Part shown: piece after piece, positions 1 to 23,090 of the stretch
Layout: each line of letters opens with the position of its first letter
How positions within the stretch are numbered: the stretch's first letter is position 1
NCBI RefSeq assembly: GCF_040958095.1
Contig: NC_091193.1
Coordinates: 25,999,832-26,063,831, forward strand
From: Procambarus clarkii
Lineage: Eukaryota > Arthropoda > Malacostraca > Decapoda > Cambaridae
Reading direction: 5' to 3'
DNA length: 64,000 nt
Notes under the pieces: generated by a model
Database searches by the model: none
Seen by the model: the letters and a program-made list of their open reading frames with translations, nothing else
What the model was told of the DNA's origin: nothing
Translations under genes and position numbers: made by a program

Positions 1-671
1 GTCTCTGCTATTCCTCTTTATCTGTACCCCACCATTTAAGCATCATACACACCTGTCACCAAGAAAGATAATGAGAATCTTGCTCTTCTCAAAGCTGTCA
101 CACTCGAAACAATTGCCTCCTCCATCGCGAATTTAAGATCTCACGAGCACTGTGTCTACACCGACGGCTCAGTCCAATCCTCTACTGGACGGACTGCAGC
201 AGAATGTAGGTTTTATATAAATAATATTTGCACAAAGACTGTCAGTGTCAGGTTAAACAACTGGCTGACCTCCACACAAGCAGAACTAGCGGCATTACAA
301 CTAGCTACCAGTACAGTACATTAAAAAACATTGGATGACTAATATTTTGTGATTCAAAGTCTGCTCTTCAAGCAATCGAAAACTTCTCCTGGAAGATCGA
401 CAGCAAGAACCTCATACTAGCAATTACAAATGACCTAATTGCTGCACAGAGTAAAGAGTCTTGAATCTCCTTTGTATGGATACCTTCACACATAAATATA
501 ACCCATCATAATGAGACAGACATTGCAGCCAAATTAGCGTGCAACAAAGATGAAGTTGAATTAGATCTAGGTATCCCCATCTCTACTGTCAAAACTGTAT
601 TGGTCCAAACACTCAGGTCTGAGAGGAAAGAAATTACTGACTCCCAACGACCTGAAAATACTAGCATAAAT
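1..671 (+). pseudogene. RNase H fragment of an I-type LINE
   Basis: Frame 1 reads, after one stop near base 37, a ribonuclease H domain of the kind at the end of LINE ORF2. A YTDGS motif (first catalytic Asp) lies near 155-170, TQAELAALQLA (catalytic Glu) near 275-310, DSKSALQAIE near 353-380, and WIPSHI followed by NETDIAAKLA near 477-540. There are in-frame stops and at least one frame change near 320-345, so it is dead. It is cut off at about 671 by the 3' tail of the LINE on the other strand. The family is AT-richer than LINE copy A and differs from it. It runs off the left edge of the window. Confidence 0.75.
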
Positions 672-751
672 AAGTAAGTAATTATCAAAAGAAGGCACCA
701 AACCGGGAAGGCTATGTAGCACCATCAAATGTGCAGAGTAATCAGAGGGCA

Positions 752-3700
752 CTAAATATCACCAAGGATGCCAATACGAGAACAGAAATGCACAAGGCGA
801 ACAATATCAAAAGTATCCGAGTCACCAAGAATACTATCAAGAGACAAGCGACCGCGGGGAATGGTCTGAAAACAAGACACACGCTCGTCCTGGAAGTCAG
901 GACATTCAACAAGGATATGCACGACCGTAAGAGGGACAATGCAATTAGAACAATAAGGAACAGGGCGGCGCTCCATCAAGTGACCATGAGTTAAGCGAGT
1001 ACGGCCAATATGCAACCTCGCCAGAGCCGTTTCCCATCGTCGGTTACGGTGGTAGGAGGACGGCCACGAGGACACACAACCTTTAAGAGTACGTAGTTTG
1101 TTACCAGTAAGAGAAGACCAACAACCCTGCCAACGGGTAAGGACGGAGGAATGGATAACCGGGTAAAAGTCGGAATACGGAATACCTTTACAAGAGATGG
1201 GACAAGAGCGGACAGCTTCCCTGGCGGCAGCATCCGCACGCTCATTTAAAGAGACACCAATATGGCTGGGAACCCAACAAAACTCAACCGACTTAAATTT
1301 TACTGTGAATAAGAAACAGCCAATGCTGGATCTCGACAACTACTGGATGAACCGGATTAAAGGACCCAAGAGCCATGAGGGCACTACGAGAGTCAACAAC
1401 AACTAAAAGGAAGATTGACAACGAGAAAGCAGGAGACGAAGAGCAAAGAGAATAGCATAAAGTTCTGCTGTAAAGATGCTAGTCTCCGGAGGCAAGCGAC
1501 ACATATAAGTGCGATCAGGAAAAACAACAGAGTAGCCAACACCGTCTGCTGACTTAGACCCATCGGTGAAGACAGAAACGGAGCGGCAGTGAGAAGAAAA
1601 GTGCTCGAGGAAAAGGCGTTTTAGAACCGTAGAAGGGGTAAAAGCTTTAGTGATACAAGTCAAGGATGTACAAAACCGCGGAAGAGGGACCCTCCACGGG
1701 GGCAAAGAAGGAACAACACTAGAAGAAACATCAGAAATACGAACGGAAAGAGAATCCTGTAGGCGAGATAACCGGACAGAAAGAGGGAGGTGGTAAAGAT
1801 GAACAGGAACCGCAGGAGGGGTAAAAGTTAAAGCACGACAGAGGCGAGAGGAAGGATGTTGCAAGGACCGCGCAAGATAGCGAAGACAGTAGCGATCACG
1901 GCGGTCCTGGAGAGACAGGAAGCCAGTGTCAACATACAAGCTAAGGATGGGAGTCGAACGAAAGGCACCAGAACTGAGGCGCAACCCAGTATGGTGCAAA
2001 GCATCAAGACGGCGAAGAGTAGAAGGAGAAGCAGACGAGTAAGCAGGGCAACCATAATCGAGCTTAGACAGGACGAGAGAGGAATGTAAAGCAAGGAGTG
2101 CGCGCCTATCTGCCCCCCAAGAAGTATGGGACAAGACCCGAAGGAGGGTAAGGGCCTTAGAGCACTCAACACGGAGGTAAGAGGTATGGGGAGACCAAGA
2201 CAAACGAGTGTCAAGGAATAACCCCAAAAGCTTCGCGGAATCTTTGTATTCAAGGGGATGACCATAAAGGGACAAAGAGGGACGAAGAACAACCCGTTTC
2301 CCCGTAAAAGTCATGGCACGAGTCTTAGAAGTAGAGAACTTGAAGCCATGATCTGTGGCCCAAGACGACACGGCATCAATTGCAAGTTGAAGCCGGCGTT
2401 GAAGGAGAGGCGAATCATCACCCTGACAAAGGGTAAGATCATCGACATAGAGAGCGGAGAAGACACCAGAAGGAAGAGAGGAAAGAAGACCATTGAGGGC
2501 AACCAGAAAAAGAGTAGTGCTCAGAACACTACCCTGGGGCACACCTTCGTATTGCTGAAAAGAGGGAGAGAGGGCAGTACCAAGGCGCACCCGAAAGGAA
2601 CGACGAGAGAGGAAGCTGCGGAGAAAGAGAGGGAGATGACCACGAAGGCCAAAAGAATGAAGTTGAGATAGGATATGATAACGCCAAGTGGTGTCATAAG
2701 CCTTTTCCAGGTCAAAAAGGACGGCAACAACGGAGGTCTTCGCAGCAAAAGCAGTACGAATATAGACCTCCAAGTTCACCAGGACATCTGTCGTGCTGCG
2801 GCACTTGCGGAAACCAAATTGAGAAGGGGAGAGGTGGTGATGGTGTTCCAGGAACCACATCAGACGAACGTTAACCATACGTTCAGAGTTTGCAGACAAC
2901 TTGTGAGAGCAATAGGGCGAAAGTCCTTAGGGGAAGTACCCAGAGACCCCGGTTTGCGAACAGGGAGGACAACGGCATCGAGCCAGTCCTCAGGGACTGA
3001 CGACGACTCCCAGATCCGATTATACAGACTCAGTAAATACTGAGACGTGCTCGGAGGGAGATGGCGAAGCATCTCATAATGAATACCATCGGAGCCCGCC
3101 GCCGTAGAACCGCAGAGGGCCAGAGCAGAAGAAGCTGAAGATGAGTGCAGAAATCTAAAGGACGAGACTCAAGGACAGGTTTACGAAGAAGGAAAGATTG
3201 GGGAAGATGAAGACCAGAGGTAACAGAAGAAAAGTGGGAACCCAGTTCGGAAGCGACCTGCAACGGGTCCGCCACAAGTATCATGGAGGTGAAGGACAGG
3301 TGAAACATTGGGAACGAACTTACCCGCTATCTTGCGGATACGCTTCCAGATCCGGGCCAGAGGGGTTTCGGACGTAATTGTTGAGACATAAGATGCCCAA
3401 CATTCACGTTTAGCCGTACGGGCCACCACACTCGCTTTCCGAAAGAAAAGAAAAGAATCGGTCGTCTGCCTACGGCGGTGCCTCTTCCAGGCTGCACGCT
3501 TACAGCGGACAGCCCGAGCACAGTCCGCATTCCACCAGGGAACGCACTTCCGTGGACCCCGGGAGGAAGAGTGGAGGGCAGCGTTGAAGACAGTGTCATG
3601 AAAAAGGAGGAGAGCGCGAGAGAGAGGCAGAAGGGAGAGGTCAGAGAGAGTAGCACTGAGGGAAAATAGGGTCCAGTCCGCCTTAGCAAACTGCCACCTA

Positions 3701-4431
3701 GGGAAAGAGAGGGAAGGGCGAAAAGAGAAAAGGAAACAAGGATGGGGAAATGATCACTGCCATGGAGGTCATCAAGAACCTGCCACGTGAAATCTAAGTA
3801 AAGAGAAGAAGAGCAGAGAGAAAGATCAAGACAAGAAAGGGTGTGAGTCCGAGAGTCCAAATGAGTGGGCTCACCAGAATTCAGAAGAGACAGGGAAGAA
3901 GAGAGGAGAAACGACTCAAGAAGGCGACCCCGGGTATTCGTCAGAACGTCACCCCAAAGAGAATGACGACAATTGAAGTCACCCAGCAGGAGCACAGGCT
4001 CCGGCAAGGAGTCTAGGAGATGTTTCAAATCAGGAAGAGAAAGCGGGACACTCGGGGGGGGGGGGGGGGGGGGAGATAAATGGAACAAACAGTGTACCAT
4101 TTCCCCACAAAGACACGAGCAGCAGAACAATGGAGAGGTGAAGGAAAAAGTAAAGGAACAAAGGGAACATCAGCACGAATTAAAAGAGCAGAAGAATTAG
4201 AAGCCCCAGCAATAGCTGGGGGGGGGGGGGGAGAAAGAGAAAGGAATAGCCATGAAAACGACCAGGACGAGCACCAAGCATCGGCTCCTGGAGACAGACA
4301 CAAAGGGGCGAAAACCGCGAAATCAGAAGTTGGAGTTCGAGGAAATTAGCGTAATAACCTTGAACGTTCCATTGAAGAATGGACAACGACGAGAAGAGAA
4401 AGGACAAAAACAGAGAACAAGGAAGAAACAA
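752..4431 (-). pseudogene. LINE copy A ORF2 (EN-RT-RNase H polyprotein), frameshifted
   Basis: The element polymerase: nicks target DNA, reverse transcribes the element RNA and degrades the RNA strand. The endonuclease starts near 4431 (motif [10 protein letters not shown]) and has [12 protein letters not shown] around 3960-4000 and GSDHFPI near 3750. The RT part is open from 2899 to 1403 and carries [30 protein letters not shown] and the catalytic ALYVDDLTL. RNase H follows ([27 protein letters not shown]), then a frame change near 1340-1400. The last open part, 1339-752, has [18 protein letters not shown] and a C-terminal CSNC..H....C motif ending in ECPDF. At least four frame changes lie between 2860 and 4430. 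Copy B is the better template. Confidence 0.85.
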
Positions 4432-4454
4432 AGGCGAAAGAGCAACAGAGCACG

Positions 4455-6335
4455 TTAAAGAATATCAGGGTCGGGATCAGGGTCAGCAAAGTCAGGGTTA
4501 GGGGGCATGGGTAAACTGAGCAAAGACGGAGGGAAGGAAACGGGAGAACAGATCAGAGGTGGGCGGGCGGGGTCAGGAGGAGGAGGAGGAAGAGGAGACA
4601 ACGGAGAGGAGCAGGCAAGGACAGCAGCAGGAAGAGGGGTAGAAAGAGTGGAGCGTACCTCAGCAAGGGCAGCAACTGAGAGGGAAGTGGGGGCTTAAGA
4701 AACCTCCATAGCAGGAACAGGGGGCGCAACCACCGAAATGGGAGGGGAAGGAGTGAGAAAGGCAGAAGTAGGGGCCGAGGAAGAAAGCGAAACCTTCTTA
4801 CCCGCTGGGGAGGAGGAGAGGAGCCAGGTTTACGCTTCTGACGTAAAGAGGCAGGTGTTCCAGCAACCACGTACTGGGCAACGGATTCTAGGGTCTCAAC
4901 AGAAGCTGAACGAGAGCACACATGACGGCCGTTTGGAGAGCGATGGACATCAGCCCGCACCGACAGGCGGCGGGGAGAGTCAAGAGACAGAGGGGAAGGA
5001 GGAACAGAGGGAGACGAGGAAGAAGACACAGGAGACACAACAGACCGGGTAGAAGGGGAACCCCAGACAGAGGACCAGGAGGAGGAACCTTCGGGAGAGA
5101 ACCCAAAGGAACAGAGGAGGGGGCAGTGGGCGCATCAGGGTCCAAGGCCCGGAAACGGTTGTGAGTCTGAGGAAGGCGGGAAGGACGAGGAGAGGAAGAG
5201 CGCAACATGCGAGCATAAGAGATATTAGCATAAGGCGGGAGCCGGCGAACCTGGCGTCTCGCCTCAGGAAAAGATAAACGCTCCCGGTGCTTCAAGTTGA
5301 GGACGGCTGCCTCAAGCTTGTAATGGACACACGCATGGGAGAAGGTAGGATGGGCCTCACCGCAGTTGAGGCAACGAGCCTGGGGAGAAGTGCACTCCGA
5401 CTTAAGAGTGACCTTCGCCACCACACAAAGGACAGAGAGAGAGTCCCAGAACAGCGGAGGGCACCATGCCCAAACCTCCAGCACTGGTTGCAGAGCCGAG
5501 GAGAAGGAATGTACTCCTGGACAGAGCACCTGGCACCAGCAAGAATGACAGAGGGTGGAAGGGTCCTACCATCAAAGGTAATCTTCACAACCCGGAGGGG
5601 TTGACGGCGACTACCACGAGGGGCACGAGTAAACGTGTCCACCTGGAGAATAGAATGGCCCTGGGCAGCAAGGATATGTCGAATATCGTCGTGGCAGTCG
5701 CGCAGGTCCCGAACACCGGTCGCAACATGGGGCGAGAGCAAAATAGTGCCAACACTGGCATTCAACTGAGCGTTCTTCGAGACCCGAACAGGGGGTCTCG
5801 CCAAGGCAGGATAAGGCAGCCAAGCGGGAAGCAGCAGCCTGAGAAGGAGCAGCAACGACACGTGTACCGAGACGAGTGGGGTTGAAAGTAATGGAGGCAT
5901 CCACGGAATCAACGAGATGTCGATGGAGGGAGAAATCGTCAGGAGGCGCAGAATCAAGAGGGAGATCCAAATATTTGGCCCACGAAGCGGGACCAAACAA
6001 GGCTTGATAGATAGCAGAACTGGAAGGAATCGAGCGAGGGCGGCTGAGAACCCCCAGAGAGAGGGGTTAAAAGGCGCAGTAGTTACAACTAGAGAAGGAG
6101 CCGCGCCAGGGGACGAGGTAGTCACCACTGGGGGCTTGGGGCTCGACCCAACCACAGAGGAGGGAGGGGAGCCAAGGGAAGGAGTCAGAGAGGCCAAAGG
6201 AGGAGCAAGGTCGGGGCCCAATGCAGCGGAGGCTACAGAGCCCGGTCTTCCAATACGGACCAACTCGGGGGGCTTGGTCGCCCACCCCACGAGCCTGAGA
6301 AGGTAAACCAGAAGCAGCCGAAACGGGTTATCATT
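4455..6335 (-). pseudogene. LINE copy A ORF1 (gag-like, CCHC), frameshifted
   Basis: RNA-binding ORF1 protein of the LINE, spread over several frames (about 6290-5292, 5529-4888 and 5038-4553). Recognisable pieces are a Pro/Ser/Ala-rich N-terminus, the middle domain around [20 protein letters not shown], one knuckle ([14 protein letters not shown] near 5480) and the third knuckle [16 protein letters not shown] frame change near 5400 disrupts the second knuckle present in copy B. The stop TAA (bases 4455-4457) is the same as in copy B. Not coding-competent. Confidence 0.8.
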
Positions 6336-7040
6336 ACGAAAAGAAGAATTCAGTCACGAATGTGCCCCCACACCCACCATGGAGCCACAATTAGAGGCAG
6401 GACACCCAACAAGAAGCTATCGCCGATCTTGCCGGGGCCTCCTAGGGGTGCGTCGTGAGTATACGCCCCACAAATGCCACCTTAAGAAACCGACAGTCCG
6501 TCGAGATCGGGTTCAGTGACGAAAGGGGGATTGACAATAAAAGGTTCCCCTCGCTCTCGACGTCGGGTACTACAGTTCTACGGGTGCAAGAGTATGCCTC
6601 CTCAAGCACCCGGGCGTCAAAATAGAAGAAGTCCAAGGGAAGAACCAGAACGAGCAAAAGGTCGGCAGGAAACGGCAAGCAGATAGGAGAAGAGGGGGGA
6701 GAAAAACGAAACAGAAGAAAAAGGAAAAGATGCCCAGCAGAATTAGAGAGGACGGCAGCAGGAGCACAAGGCTAGAAAAGGACAGAGGACTGTCCCAAGG
6801 AGCATCACACTCCGACAGCCGCCCACAAAGCCCCCACACGGCGACAACGAGCTGAGCGGGGAGGGGGCGGGCAAGGGAGTGTGGAATGGTCGGGATGACG
6901 AGGGGACGGGGGGGGGGGGGGAGTGTGGAATGGTTGTGAGGTTGAGGGGGGAATGGTGGGGAGGACTGGGGGAACAGAGAAGATTGCTGTGGTTCAGCAA
7001 CGCACATGTGTTGCTGAGCCACAGCAACGCGTGGCCGAGT

Positions 7041-8236
7041 ACTGCTAGTTAAAAATATATATAAAATTTAATGTTGAAAATTTCAATTCTCAGATCGGCT
7101 GCAAAAATATTTAACATCACCAATTGTTCATTAAGTGTTGTTATGCACTCAGAATAGTATATGATCTTCATTTTAATATTTAGAATACAGATTTTCAGTT
7201 TAGTTTACTGTAAAAAAAAATTGCCAATATGGCATTTTGAAATATGTACTATATTTAGACAAAATTTATAACAAATTGTTTAGTTTATAAAAAATCCATT
7301 CCAATAGGATTGTAGAACAGACACTGGCGCACACTATGTAAAAATGGCGAGAATCAAACTGGATTTTTTTTAAGCTGACTCAATGTTGAAACTCTGGTTT
7401 TAGAGATAATTGAAGTTGAAGTTATCGACAATGTATAATGTTCTAATGCATTAATTTACTTGTATGTTTTAATAAACATTGTTTGGGATCCGTACTCAAA
7501 TGTAAAAAATGTAGGTCAATGTGTTAAAATGAAGTCAAGAAAAAAATACCTTCCCCAAAACACTAAATATAGTAATAATTATAATTATTTAAGGGTTATA
7601 TTTAGGGGTATACAGTACTTTATATAAGTATAAAAAAAAAAAAAAAAAATCAAAACAATCTAAACAAGGAAAATAGTTTGAAATCTGGGGGAAAAAAAAA
7701 AAATTACTGTTTGGACATTGTTGAAAGTAACTGATAACATTGGGCAATGTATTTATGATACATAACAAAATAGAGCATAACATTATTTGTGTTATGTAAT
7801 ACTGTACCCAGCAATGCCATAAAGGCACCAGCTGCATATCCACTTTGTGCATCAGACAGGTGCTTGCATATGTCTATTACTGCATTTTCCCTTAGTTCCA
7901 GTTAATAGCTGTTCTCTATCAACAAAACGGTCTCTTTTTTTTTTTTTTTTTTTAAGTCTAAAATCCATTTCTGAAAATATTGGGATGAAACTTTCACGAT
8001 GCTGAAGCCAATAAGTTGGAGATTTAACATTTAATATTAATTTTAACTTAATTCAAACATATTTTCACCTAGCCCCAACTTATACCCCCATTTACAGCCT
8101 AGGCTGTAGCAGTGTAAGGGGTTAATGATCACATTCCTAGCAAGAAGATCTGCAAAATACACATTACTTATGTAACCCAAAATTTCAAACTTTACACAAT
8201 AATGTCAATGGGAAAATTTAAAAACCAACTATTTAA
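7041..8236. other. AT-rich spacer without recognised genes
   Basis: Between the 5' end of LINE copy A and the presumed 3' end of H2A.X. Contains homopolymer A/T runs (7631-7649, 7931-7953) and no open frame or repeat that I recognise. Confidence 0.5.
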
Positions 8237-8242
8237 TTTATT
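8237..8242 (-). promoter_or_regulatory. Candidate poly(A) signal of H2A.X
   Basis: AATAAA on the minus strand about 460 bases after the H2A.X stop codon; it is the first canonical hexamer found downstream of the stop. No histone 3' stem-loop motif was seen in the roughly 130 bases after the stop, so a polyadenylated message is likely (inference). Confidence 0.35.
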
Positions 8243-8703
8243 TAATACAAAAAATCACAACTGATGGTAAAATAAAACTACATTTATGAAATTACCTTAA
8301 ATTAAAAATTGTACTCCTAGAAATTAATAAATGTAAGGAATGCCAGAGCTCTGGTTCAACAGCATTAGATATCCCTGGTTAGTTACTTGTAGAACCTCCA
8401 AAGGTATAGCATTAAATCTGCCTTATATTAATGGGGTCTTTACAACTAGAAAATTAAACAAGACTTTAGTATTGAGCAATTTCAAACCTATGCATGCTTA
8501 TCCAACAATGGATTTCCTGTACAATGACACTACTTTATAGGCCTAATTACAATGGCTTATATTTTACAATCAGCTGCTCTTTAGTTTACAACAATTAAAC
8601 AGTAAATGTAAAGAAAGCTGTCGGGAAGATGGTTAAACAATCTTCACATCTTTAACTTCACTCATCCATGCCAACCTCCCATCTGAATGGTCTTCCATAC
8701 TGA

Positions 8704-20392
<11,689 letters not shown>

Positions 20393-21019
20393 CTTCCAGA
20401 GAGAATAAAGATAACAAGAATGATGAAGATCAGCCAGCAGATGTTAGCAGCGCGGGGTGCAGCGTGACACTGAGGCTTGCCCGCGCGCTCCACCAATGGC
20501 CGCCCGCCCTCACAACGCCAACCAATCACAACTCAGAGTTTTGGCGCGCACATGGAATTGACCAATGGTAGCCCTGAGGAAGAATTTTTTTTCATATTTT
20601 AAAGCTTCATAAATCTTTTTAAGCTATTTAATACATTTATTTTACGGTAATTCTAATTTAAATATTTTTTTGATATATATTTACTAGTATGATAGCAAAT
20701 CCTCTAATAGTGATGTTGATCATATTATATCGCATATAAAGATTTTACATTTTTCTTAAAGCAGATAATTTTGTCAATGAATTTATGTTAATAAATGTCA
20801 TGGATTATACAAATATGTGTAAAGTGTGTAATAACGAGAATGAGGTGTTGTTGGTGTTGTGGGTCGGGGCATGGCAGGACCCTATAGGTCAGGCAGGTGC
20901 CCTCATGTCCCCTACAAACACAACAATAACACCCTCGAGACACTCTCACACACCTCAAGACACTCTCACACACCTCAAGACACACCCACACGCCTCGAGA
21001 CACCCACAGCTGGTGAGAG
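20393..21019. promoter_or_regulatory. Shared intergenic promoter region, H2A.X / DPAGT1
   Basis: About 0.63 kb between the H2A.X start codon (minus strand) and the putative first DPAGT1 exon (plus strand). Near H2A.X there are three CCAAT boxes on the plus strand (20493-20497, 20522-20526, 20562-20566), which read ATTGG in the direction of H2A.X. An E2F-like TTTGGCGC lies at 20540-20547. Paired CCAAT and E2F sites are common in promoters of cell-cycle genes including H2A.X (established); use here is inferred. The middle, 20575-20780, is AT-rich. Confidence 0.6.
20933..21007. repeat. Short tandem repeat, about 20 bp unit
   Basis: About four imperfect copies of CCTCAAGACACTCTCACACA just before the putative DPAGT1 first exon. 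Confidence 0.75.
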
Positions 21020-21107
21020 ATGGCAGGTGTGATGCCAGGGACGCGGGAGGCAGCGTGGTGGTGGGTGGCACTCGTGTATCAACACAGCAGGCGGCCCCCG
21101 ACCCCAG
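21020..21107 (+). CDS. DPAGT1: Putative DPAGT1 first coding exon
   Basis: The exon with ATGTTATTG at 25012 begins with an acceptor (TTTATTATTTCAG), so an exon must lie upstream. At 21103-21113 there is a perfect donor, CCCAG|GTGAGTG. The frame before it is open from ATG 21020 (second ATG at 21032) and reads MAGVMPGTREAAWWWVALV, then YQHSRRPPTP. One leftover base plus AA from the next exon gives Glu, followed by [12 protein letters not shown]. If used, the protein has 430 aa. If translation begins at the ATG of the next exon it has 400 aa, against 408 for human. This segment could be 5' UTR; the donor is the main support. Confidence 0.5.
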
Positions 21108-21489
21108 GTGAGTGCCACACATGTCCTGCCTTAACTACCGTGTTACCTGGCCCGTCACCGTGCCAGCACCAACAGGCAGGTGGCTCTGGTGTAGTGAGAG
21201 CTCAGCACGGACGCTCTTGTGGACGTTGTGCCAGTCTAACGTAGCAAGGGTTGGCACTGTTGAGGGTCACGTGAAGAGTGCCAGTGTGTGGTGGTGGTGG
21301 CAGCCTGGAGACACCTGCCACAGGTGTTGTCAGGTTGGTGGAGCCTGGCCGCAGGTCACCAGGGCTGGGCGGATCACTTCACTCACCACCATAATTCTGG
21401 AAGAGGACAGAATTATATTTAACATTTTGCTCCCATTTTGACACTTAATCCCCATATCTGCTTAGGTATTGTCATCATTGAGGCCCCAG

Positions 21490-21857
21490 GTGCCATCGGC
21501 TCTGGGCCCGGGCACCATCGGCTCTGGGCCCAGGCACCGTCGGCTCTGGGTCCGGGCACTGTTGGCTCTGAGCCCAGGCACCGTCGGCTCTGGGCCCGGG
21601 CACTGTCGGCTCTGGGCCCGGGCACTGTTGGCTCTGAGCCCAGGCACCGTCGGCTCTGGGCCCGGGCACTGTCGGCTCTGGGCCCGGGCACTGTTGGCTC
21701 TGAGCCCAGGCACCGTCGGCTCTGGGTCCGGGCACTGTTGGCTCTGAGCCCAGGCACCGTCGGCTCTGGGCCCGGGCACTGTCGGCTCTGGGCCCGGGCA
21801 CTGTTGGCTCTGAGCCCAGGCACCATCGGCTCTGGGCCCGGGCATCGTCGGCTCTGG
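21490..21857. repeat. 22-bp GC-rich minisatellite with 66-bp higher order
   Basis: About 16 units of 22 bp of the type GGCTCTGGGCCCGGGCACTG plus TC. Three variants (ending TGTC, TGTT, and the GAGCCCAGG..CCGTC type) recur in order, giving a 66-bp higher-order period through most of the array. Because 22 is not a multiple of 3 and the unit has no stop, several frames stay open on both strands; these are not genes. Lies in DPAGT1 intron 1. Confidence 0.9.
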
Positions 21858-22029
21858 CAAGGACACCTTGTTAATTTGTAAAGTTGATTGCATTAATTTT
21901 TGCATTTTTGGGTAAAGTTATTATGACCCATTGCTCCTTGTTTTAATATACTGTACAGTACAGTATATAAAAAAAATGTTTTATGGTAGGATCTCCTGGA
22001 TTACTCCGAAAACAATACAAGCACTCCCA

Positions 22030-22240
22030 AGTACAGTCGGGTTTGTTCTCAACACACAATCGAGACTTCCGGGTTTGAATCCCTGGCCGGACAGAAATGG
22101 TTGGACACATTTCCTTTCACCTATTGGCTATGTTCACCTAGCAGTAAGCAGGTAGATAGGAATTAGTCAGTAGGGTTGCACCTAGGCAGGGTCAGAAATT
22201 CAACCTTGGGGGGGGGGGGCCTCGATGTAAGCCTTTCATG
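22030..22240 (+). mobile_element. tRNA-derived SINE, diverged
   Basis: The head has GTCGGGTTTGTTCTCAACAC and B box GGGTTTGAATCCC. The body has TTTCCTTTCACCTATTGGCT and CACCTAGCAGTAAGCAGGTA, similar to the other SINE bodies. Contains a G run at 22209-22220. Confidence 0.6.
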
Positions 22241-22846
22241 TATGACTACACTCTGGCTTCCTGTCTCCCAACACAATGAATTATATTTACATTATTAATT
22301 ATATTACTGTATTTATCTACAAGAAGGTACAGTGTGCAGTATCATTTTGTGATTAAGAACAAAAGTGGAGGGAACCAAAAAATGGAGTTTGGAATAATGT
22401 ACAGTATAGTGGTTTGGTATATTTGAGATTCCACTGCAAATAATTATGTAAGTGATCAGAGTGGTAAAGCAGAAGTGGGCTGAACGTGACGTATTGGGTG
22501 TAAATGGTGTCCTTGGAATAAATGTCGGTGGCTTTAGATTAGATTAGATTATTTAGCTGCCCGAAACACTGCATTTTACAGCCTTTGCAAAAATGTAACA
22601 TAAATGTTTTATATATTCACAACCCAATGTACCTTTTTATATGTAAATAAATAAATTTTTAAGATAAAATTTCACAAGTTAAACTATGTGGTTCTGGAGA
22701 AAAAAAGGTTAAAGTAAATAGGTGATACTAGAGAAGTATAGCAAATATAACTGAGGTTATCAGAGACAGGAAGCCTGTACTTTGGCTTGTCAAGGTCACC
22801 CTATTCATACTACTGACCTTCCCCAAGGTGCAACCCATAATGGTTA
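22241..22846. other. Intron sequence without recognised feature
   Basis: AT-rich DPAGT1 intron 1 sequence; I see no coding or named repeat. Confidence 0.4.
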
Positions 22847-22985
22847 CCTAACTCCTGAGGTACCTACAGTAGTTATTGCTGCCTGAATAAAGGTATCAAG
22901 TGAAATGTGCCCAACCGTTTCTCTACTGCCCTAGAATTGAACCCGGGTCCCACTATTGCGAGTCAAAGTGTTGACCACTGATTAT
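22847..22985 (-). mobile_element. SINE-like fragment, minus strand
   Basis: The reverse strand shows a tRNA-like head with B box GGGTTCAATTC, then GAAACGGTTGGGCACATTTC and a body related to the SINE at 22030-22240. Confidence 0.5.
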
Positions 22986-23090
22986 GTGAGAGCTGATAAG
23001 AGAAGATCAGATAGCAAAAGGGTTATTATATCTAACAAGCATCCAAAAATAAATGGAAGTTGAATGAAAGAGAATGGGCAATTTAAACAC

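Larger units (their letters stand above)
672..7040 (-). mobile_element. I-type non-LTR retrotransposon, copy A (nearly full length, degenerate)
   Basis: A two-ORF LINE on the minus strand, with its 5' end near 7040 and its 3' end near 672. ORF1 is gag-like with CCHC knuckles; ORF2 holds an AP endonuclease, a reverse transcriptase, an RNase H and a C-terminal Cys/His motif. The layout EN-RT-RNase H plus a 3' end made of short TTAC repeats fits the I superfamily (inference). The sequence is almost identical to copy B at 30928-37238, but copy A reaches about 180 bp further 5' (6861-7040), including a G-rich stretch. Both ORFs are broken by indels; a run of about 19 G at 4054-4072 and 12 G at 4219-4230 are two of them. 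No clear target-site duplication was found. Confidence 0.9.

Noticed and set aside
4054..4072. Long G run as a possible regulatory G-quadruplex
   Set aside because: Absent at the same place in LINE copy B; more likely slippage or sequencing error in a degenerate copy.
731..6306. Plus-strand open frames opposite LINE copy A (and 31106-36459 opposite copy B)
   Set aside because: They mirror the minus-strand ORF1 and ORF2, are Arg/Glu/Gly-rich by composition, and show no domain.
7043..7056. Possible imperfect target duplication of LINE copy A (CTAGTTAAAA against CTAGCATAAA at 661)
   Set aside because: Only partly matching and short; the 5' limit of copy A is uncertain, so it is not claimed.
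21419..21905. Repetitive open frames on both strands (Gly/Leu/Ser and Pro/Gly/Ala rich)
   Set aside because: Product of a 22-bp repeat with no stop codons; both strands and several frames are open.
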